The notes below the pieces were generated by a model. That model was not told the origin of the DNA. It saw only the letters and a list, made by a program, of their open reading frames with translations, and did no database searches. A stretch of 64,000 nucleotides of DNA, taken from assembly GCA_047967505.1 (NCBI GenBank), contig CM106541.1. The stretch is one strand, 5' to 3'. This document shows positions 57,606 to 64,000 of this stretch, in pieces. How positions within the stretch are numbered: the first letter of the stretch is position 1; every line of letters begins with the position of its first letter. The position numbers were made by a program, and so were the translations under genes. The stretch comes from Dipteris shenzhenensis (Eukaryota; Polypodiophyta; Polypodiopsida; Gleicheniales).

Positions 57606-60500
57606 TTACACCATAGCTTCTGTTGGTGATTGGACCCATCTGTTCCCTTCTCTCACTCTAGCTTGCAACCAATGTGTGACTCCTCGACTCCCTATGGATG
57701 CTTTCCAAGCACTATGCCTTCTATTCTTTGATACAATTTGAACTGCTTTTGCAAGTTCTGATGCCTTTGCCCTTTCAGACTTCAAAGTCCTTCCTAGTAA
57801 ACATCTAAAAAACCAGTCAAACATCCCATGCAATGCATTACTATAAGTGACACCACCACCATGTCTTGAGTGCTTGAAGTGGCTCTATAGTGCGACTTCT
57901 CCATGCGTTGTGCATTCCAAATGGACAAAGCGCCCCAATTTTGTACAAAGCATGGCCCGTGTGCATAGAGAATATGCTGCAAACATGATGAGAATCATTT
58001 TAGCAAACAAAAACTATTTATAAATCAAGTGCTAAATATTACGACGGTGCCAAGATTACCATGTAATGCATAATGTATGACTTCCCCCCATGCTTTCACC
58101 ATTAATTGCATAAACTCTTTCATGGCCATCCTAAACCTTTCATAATACATCTCATCGATTTGAACCTTGCGAAGCAATTTTATCAATGCATCTACCTTTG
58201 TCCATACTTTAGCTCTCAAAAGTGCTACTTGAGGAGGGAAAGCCTTATTGGTCGTGCATTCACACAATGCTTTCCAGTGTTCCCAACCCAAACTACTTTG
58301 AGACAATGTATATTTGTCTTTGTTGAGATTGTGATTCGATAGGAATCTCCTTGCCTTCCCTCCACCCATGGACACTTTTGCAGGAAGATTCTGTGTTGCC
58401 CCAGACATTTTCTTATCCTCCTTAAGTTTGACATGTCCTCCATGGAATTCCATCTCTGATAGCAAATTCTTAGCTTCTATAATGCACCGTGTAGATACTT
58501 CTGGCAAAATTAAATTCCAAGCATAAACAAGATGCAATTACAACAACTTATCAAGTACACGTAGTTCTGCGTGTAAAGTACATATGTGTACTCTCTCAAG
58601 TCGGATGGGCAAGATGGAATTCCACTTTGGATCCTTCTTGTCACGATTGAGAGCTTGCGTCGTTTGGCTGCAAGATAGAATGCCATTCTCCCATTGTAAG
58701 CCAGCCTTTTTCTTACATTGCAAACACATGCAATAAAGGCATGTTTTCATTGCATTTGCCCCTGAACCACAACCATGCAAGCACTTGAGGGTTTTCAAAT
58801 CACCAGCAAGATGCCATTCAACTCGAAATGTTCCATGGCCATCGACTATCAATGTTTTCCCTTCCTCTATTTTGGATCGTCGATGGGATTCCTATTCTAT
58901 CTGAAACCCACTTCAATGTCTCATGGCACTCTTTCAGAGTCTCAAACACTACAAGCCACCATATATCTTTCTCTGCTTGCACTGAGAAATCTTGCTCTAC
59001 TTCTTCGTTCCCTTGAACAAAGGCTAAGGCTTTATTCAAAATGCAGATGCTCACTCTCTCTAACTTGTGTTCTTTCACCAATCGAGCTTCATCCATTTTG
59101 ATGACTAATATGAGCTTTCCATTGCAAATCGTTAGGATAAACATGATATAGGAAATGAACTAAGTAAAGTGCAATGCTATAATGGATTTGCTCTTACCAT
59201 CTTCTCTTATGCCATAGAATTTGACCATTGCTTGTTGCAGTTTCTCAACATCTAAGTAGACATTGTTGAAAGCATTCATCTCAAAAGTTTGCAAGCCAAG
59301 TTTCTTTTTACTCTTCCAAGTCATTGTGCCCCTTACGCAATGGTACCCTCCAAGCATTTCTCTTGCACATTGCTTTGTTTCTCGCCGTACAAGTCTCACA
59401 AACCAAGGTGTGGGTAGGGGCACTATAGACTTCTTATACTTTCCCAAAATAGCAGACTTGAAAATTTTAAAAACAAATGTGTAAGCTTCATGACTTACAC
59501 AGGAAATATCACAAGCTACAAGCATCTCCTTTGCATCCACAATATTCTTGAAGTCCTTCATCATTTCTTCAGCAACTTGCACATGTAGGCGCTTGTGTCT
59601 TGGGTCCCTTAGTATCCCAAAGACACCGCTTGACTTCAATAAACTAGGTAGAGCATATGAATAGTCAATATCATCCCCGTCCGTTCTTCCCATCACATCT
59701 TCCATGAAGTTCCTAAAGAAGAACACAAGAAAAACTTAGTCACAAACAGTGTAGCACAAAAGAGTGTAATTTCATTGGAACATTTGATAACCAACCTTGT
59801 AGCCCGGACTCTCCTCTTTCTAGCACCACTAGTGGGTGCCAATGCATCCATGTTATGTAAGTACCTTCTTTTCCTCTCCTTCAATCCCAAAGGTGTTTCT
59901 TTCATCTTTTGCACTCGTTCTTGTGCCTTCTCTTGTTCCATCTCTACGGCTCATTGAACTTTGATTGTATATAGGTATTTCCAAGCCTTTTTTGGACTCA
60001 GCTAGCTTACAGAGTGACTCTTCTAATTTATGTGGCTCCAAGTCCAATGCATTTTGCTCCAAGTCCAATGCTTTGGCTTTATCATGAAGATTCTGGTTCT
60101 TCCTTTGAAGATCCTACATACAGTTATGCATTGCAACAATGGTGCTATTTCCTAAATGTGCTAGCATCTTTGCTTGGGCTCTATGCATCTCACTTGCTTG
60201 CATAGCCATTGATTGAGCATTGTTTAACTGATTGCAATAACCAAGCAACCCCGCATGTCCATTTCCAACAAACCGAACTAGCTCATGCATTGTATGGAAA
60301 GGAGGGCTCTTTTGGTTGGCAGGATGTAAAGGATATAAGGATGCTTCTACCCAAAGGTCGAGATTCTTCTTTCCTTGTTGCGAACAAAGACTGCGGATTT
60401 TGGAAGCTTCCCTCAATCCCAAACTACGTGTGCTTGCATATTCAGCCTCCAACTCTAAGTGAACTTGGTACTTGTTGGAGATGTCCTCGAATGGTGCCAT
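57606..60500 (-). pseudogene. Multi-exon DDE-transposase-like gene, decayed
   Basis: Starts MAPFEDISNKYQVHLELEAE (60500), donor GTATGT after QAKMLAHLGNSTIVAMHN; a Lys/Glu-rich coiled region (59941-59780, MEQEKAQERVQKMKETPLGL); exon 59708-59197 (SSGVFGILRDPRHKRLHVQV, VEKLQQAMVKFYGIREDG, donor GTAAGAG); then KLILVIKMDEARLVKEHKLE (about 59120, candidate first Asp), EKDIWWLVVFETLKECHETL, a frameshift near 58870, TLIVDGHGTFRVEWHLAGDL...MKTCLYC (58852-58720, candidate second Asp with a CxxC), CTLHAELRVLDKLL, VQIDEMYYERFRMAMKEFMQ, and LYAHGPCFVQNWGALSIWNA (about 57970; position of the E-rich end). The block order resembles RNase-H-fold transposases of the EnSpm/CMC kind. I cannot name the family. 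Frame breaks (58870 and near 57900) suggest a pseudogene. Confidence 0.5.
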
Positions 60501-60574
60501 GAGTAAAGGAGTGTAGAGAAGGAGAAGATGTGGCGATGTAGGCTTGAAGGAGCATCATGCACGAAGAGGGAGGG

Positions 60575-60970
60575 TAAGGAGAAGGAGGGATTGGGGAGGG
60601 AGGACCAGTAGTTGAAGAGGAGGAAAGGGGGGCAGACCAACAGGTGTAGAGGGTGAGGAGGAGTAGGCATGGAGGAGAAGGGAGGGAGGAGGGAGGAGGA
60701 GGAGGGAGGGGGGAGGAGGAGGAGCAGTGGAGGAGGAGGGAGGGGGAGGGGAGGAGGAGCACGAGTGGAGGAGGGAGGGAGGGGGAGGGCAGGAAGAGCA
60801 GGCGTGGAGGGAGGGAGGGAGGGGGAGGAGGAGGAAGGGGGAGGAGAGGGGGAGGGGGAGGAGGGGGGAAGGGGAGGAGGGAGGGAGGGAGGGGGAGGAA
60901 GAGGGAGGGGGAGGAGGGAGTGAGGAGGGGGAGTGAGGAGGGGGAGGGAGGGAGGAGAGAGAAGGAGGGA
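60575..60970. repeat. Long GGA/GGGA purine tract
   Basis: About 400 bp of almost pure plus-strand purine (GGAGGAGGAGGGAGGGGG), immediately upstream of the transposase-like gene's start. It is followed by GAATTCAAAATTCGAATTTT (60973), an AT-rich palindrome. Pro/Ser-rich and Gly/Arg/Glu-rich open frames through it are composition artefacts. Confidence 0.8.
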
Positions 60971-61126
60971 GGGAATTCAAAATTCGAATTTTGAATTTTG
61001 AATTTTTTGGTTCCCACCTAGGAGTAAGAGTTGTGTAAGAGGTGTACAATAAGAAACACTTGCTTTCTTGGTCTGCTTGATCCCCCTTCTTACAAATTGA
61101 TTGTAATAGAGCACCTAGCTACATAG

Positions 61127-61381
61127 GAAGAGCATTGGCAACAACAACTGCTACGGGGTGCATGGATTGAAAAGGTACTTTCTCTTGATCAGTGGCCTAC
61201 GCATCAGCCAATGGATTGGTCTAAACCGCATCCATTACAGTGGATGATAGATATGGAAAAGGATCGACAGTTGAAGATATGGTTGCGGAAGAGGCAACAG
61301 GAGACGGCTAATGCAAGTTTGAGTAGAGCTGAGCAAGTTCGAGTAGAGCTGAGCCTACAAAGTAGTTGCGATCAGAGTTGA
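61127..61381 (+). other. Open frame without a start codon, unidentified
   Basis: 84 codons between TAG (61124) and TGA (61379): EEHWQQQLLRGAWIEKVLSL, WPTHQPMDWSKPHPLQWMID, LKIWLRKRQQETANASLSRA. Trp- and Gln-rich and helix-like. Probably a decayed exon, family unknown. Confidence 0.25.
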
Positions 61382-61797
61382 GTGAACAAGACCTGGGCTC
61401 AATTCTAGGAGCTCCAACAATAGATCCCAATATTATATACAACTTTCCCAAGGAAATGACTTAGGAAGGATGTTGCTTTTGCCTCTAGTCATTCAACAAT
61501 AGCTACAGATTGGTTCCTGAGCACCTTGCGATGGTTGCAGTGGTACACTTCAACCACCTCATCCTCTTGCTACTCTGTGATCTTCAACTTTGAATAAGTG
61601 ACTCCACATCCATGCATTTCTCTATCGCTACTGCCTAAATTTGCTATCAATTCATGGTTCCTTGAGTATCTAGAAATAATGCCTTCTATGCTTTAAAACT
61701 TCTTCCTAAAATTCTTCAAGTAAGCTTGAAGCCTTCACTCTACCATTGTTGATGCTGCCTTTTACATGGGGGAATCCCTCTAAAGTGGTGTTGTTTC

Positions 61798-62181
61798 TGA
61801 CAAAATATGCATGCCTCAGGATCTATGGAGAGCTTTAAGGTGGATGGAAACTATGTGAAAACATGATGAAGAGAATGCTCATGACATGTATCTCAAGTCA
61901 ATTAGGTTCCACGATAGATTAGCTTGGACTCATAAACAGAATCTTGAGTGAATGTGCATTTCTCTATTTTTTCTCAACAATACATGATAGGCCCCTTATA
62001 TAGAGAGTTCCCTTTGAATAGTCAAGACTTGTGGGATCCTCTTATCCACATCTCTCCTTGTGGATATCCTTGATCCACATCTCCACATCATGTAGTCCAT
62101 ATCCTAGGGTGGCTACTTTAATTATTTCCTATACCATACCTTAGCCTTTTATCTATGTGCTCATGGCACCATATCTCAACA
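61798..62181 (-). repeat. LTR of a second, related copia element
   Basis: Starts TGACAAAATATGCATGCC and ends ATATCTCAACA, the same ends as the LTRs at 52.8 and 57.1 kb (TGACAAAATATG and CTCTCAACA), followed by CCTCCCCTTTG, whose complement is a purine tract. Length 384 bp. By orientation it is the 3-prime LTR of an element running to the right, past the window. Confidence 0.7.
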
Positions 62182-64000
62182 CCTCCCCTTTGTGCCATGA
62201 TCCATTGGCTACTGCAAGGTGGTCAGATGTGAGTTACAAAATCAAATCCTCCCCTGGGTGCTTATGTGGCTACTCTCAGATGGTCACGTTTGATTTACAA
62301 ACATATGGGCTGAAGGTGGCAAGGCTTTTGCTTCTCAATGCTTGATGTCGATGGCATTTTCTTATTTGCTTGATGTAGCTTGATGCATGATGCTTTTTTC
62401 TTCCATGTGCCTTAATGCTTTATGTGTGGATGCCATGTTTTGTGCTATGGTCATCTCATACACTTGTGCTTTTGGCATGCTAATGAATGCGATGTGTGCA
62501 TTCATGCTTTGCTTTTCCATTTGTTGCAAATGTCTTACCAATTGATTTCTTTCAATATTGGTAGTGTCTAATTTCTAACAATGATTTTGATTGGACAGAC
62601 GCATAGATCTCAAAAAGATGATCATTTTCCTTTTTGGAGCATGTGCAAATTCTTCTCGGATTGGAAGTTACAGCTTGTCGAAATTTTTGTGAAGAAGAGG
62701 GCCTTTGATGATGTGGCATAGGGATTCACAAGCTGAATTCCAAACTGTGCTTGGCAGGGTCTATGTCCTTAGGTGGCACTTGGTGATATGGTAGATAATT
62801 AATCCTAAACCTAAACATAACCATGGCTTAGTGTGGGTTGCTTGACCAATGACCAGGCCTGACTTAACCATGAACCAACCTTGACCCCACTTTGGCTAAC
62901 CAAGGTTAACTAAACTAACAGGGTGAAGCCCTATCCTGCCACATGTTAACTTTGGGAAAACCTTAGACTTTAAAGAAGAACTTTGAGGCGATGATGGTGA
63001 TGCAGAGGAGGTGCTGGCAAATTCAGGCTTCATTGATGGAGAGCCATCCATTGGAGGGCTTTGTAGCATAGCTGGTGGAGCAGACCATGAAGGCTTTGTG
63101 GCAGTGTAGAAGGCTTTGTGGGAGTGGCTTGTTTGTGAAGGGCCCATGACCCCCCGATGCAGGAGCTATGGCTATCCAAAAAAGGAGCTGGATGCGCTTG
63201 AGCTTTAGAGCCCGTGGAGCGGTTGTCTTGTTGGTGAAGTTTTAACTGAAGCTAGAGTCACTGGAATGTAGTCCATATAGTGCTTGCCACAAAGGTTGAT
63301 AAATCTTGCTCAGTACCGGATGTTATCAAAATATCGTTGGCCTCACTAGCTATTGAAGCAGGTCTAGGGCCGTGTGTTCAAGGCTACTAAGGTGCTAGAA
63401 CCCAGGTCATTGATTGCAACTGAGATGGGTAGCGTGGAGATAGAAAGTATGCTTGGTTGTAGGAGGGCATCGCTGGAGCTCATTGTGGGTAGCTGAAGTG
63501 AGTCATTGAGAGAAGATCGATCGATGAGGCTACTACTACATTGATGGCGGCTGTTAGCTTCATTGCTATAGGCTTAAAGGTAGACTATATGGAGGATTTA
63601 GAAGCGGCTGGCATTGATGGGAGTTTTAAAGCATGATAGTCTGTCGGGGCTGCTAGAGAGTTGGCATGTAGCCTCTTTGGCATAGGAGCTTGGATGAGAG
63701 ACTACCTGTAGCAGAAGGTGTTACGAAGTCGAGAGGTCTAGGTGCAACCGGCCTAAAAATATTGAGGTCATTGTTGTAGTAAAGCAATTGAGTTTTGCAA
63801 CTGAGGGCTATAGATGTCGAGGAGTCTGTTGTTGAAGCAAGAAGCGGGACTTTCGATACTAAAGCTTTGGAGCTATGCACTATTGTTGTTGTAGTCTGAG
63901 AGGAAGTCAACTAGAACCATAAGGGACTAGAGTTCCACAGAGATGAAATCGTCAAAGAACCTCTCAAATAAAACCTTACCTAGATTTTACATCCATCTGA
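62182..64000 (-). mobile_element. Internal part of the second copia element (incomplete)
   Basis: 62625-62960 resembles the first element's leader: CCTTTTTGGAGCATGTGCAA against CTTTTTGGAGCACCCTCAAA (55209), a GATGTGGCA stretch, then GGTTAACTAAACTAACAGGG against GGTTAACTAGACTCTGG (55688). No gag, protease or polymerase is visible in 62182-62625. Beyond 62960 the sequence differs from the first element and has short frames (63147-62896 and 63910-63653, minus) with no recognised domain; by analogy it may be another cargo segment. The second LTR is outside the window. Confidence 0.5.

Overview
The window looks like transposon-rich nuclear DNA from a non-seed vascular plant, most likely a fern. 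Evidence: plant-type LTR elements, CACTA, PIF/Harbinger and Helitron elements, GT-AG introns in AT-rich sequence, telo-box motifs, and a nuclear-inserted piece of chloroplast rbcL (34.8-35.6 kb) whose residues (for example ALRMSGGDH and [13 protein letters not shown]) match fern/lycophyte RbcL better than seed-plant RbcL. I see no convincing intact single-copy host gene. Almost everything is a mobile element, its decayed coding sequence, or tandem repeats.

Layout. 0-4.06 kb: one and a half copies of a 2.2-kb unit carrying minisatellites, (GGA)n tracts and a tRNA-Asp-like primer-binding site on the minus strand. 4.37-4.96 kb: broken histone-H3 fold with CENH3-like features, followed by unidentified exon-like fragments on both strands to 8.2 kb. 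8.76-10.3 kb: dispersed tandem repeat, present again at 49.4-51.2 kb. 10.95-12.2 kb: pyrimidine-rich, self-complementary repeat. 12.3-14.53 kb: decayed accessory gene ending at a CACTA-type terminus with palindromic subterminal repeats. 16.4-26.6 kb: a 10-kb inverted repeat. Each arm starts with 240-bp tandem repeats and carries a degenerate gene combining a eukaryotic protein kinase domain, a zinc finger and a CACTA/EnSpm/Plavaka-like DDE transposase; the two copies run tail to tail. 28.15-33.65 kb (minus): Helitron Rep/helicase pseudogene followed by an apparently open, spliced gene with a complete GIY-YIG nuclease motif. 34.8-35.6 kb: rbcL fragment, then 35.6-36.95 kb direct and inverted repeats with a 109-bp MITE. 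39.35-45.2 kb: a satellite array split by a 4.7-kb CACTA-family element with CACAACA termini. 45.2-46 kb: PIF/Harbinger pseudogene. 46-49 kb: AT-rich sequence. 52.77-57.37 kb: a young Ty1/copia element with 257-bp LTRs, TSD, PBS and PPT, most of pol deleted, and an antisense gene fragment plus an array of bZIP-type ACGT motifs in its leader. 57.6-60.5 kb (minus): another spliced DDE-transposase-like pseudogene behind a long purine tract. 61.8 kb to the end: the 3-prime LTR and part of a second, related copia element.

How it fits together: the region records nested insertion (CACTA in satellite, copia in a C-rich repeat, a CACTA end abutting a fragment of the kinase element's repeat) and repeated capture of other sequence (kinase joined to transposase, GIY-YIG behind a Helitron, gene fragment in copia). 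The two least familiar assemblies are the kinase-transposase palindrome and the Helitron/GIY-YIG pair. All domain calls are from reading the translations by eye; no database search was run.
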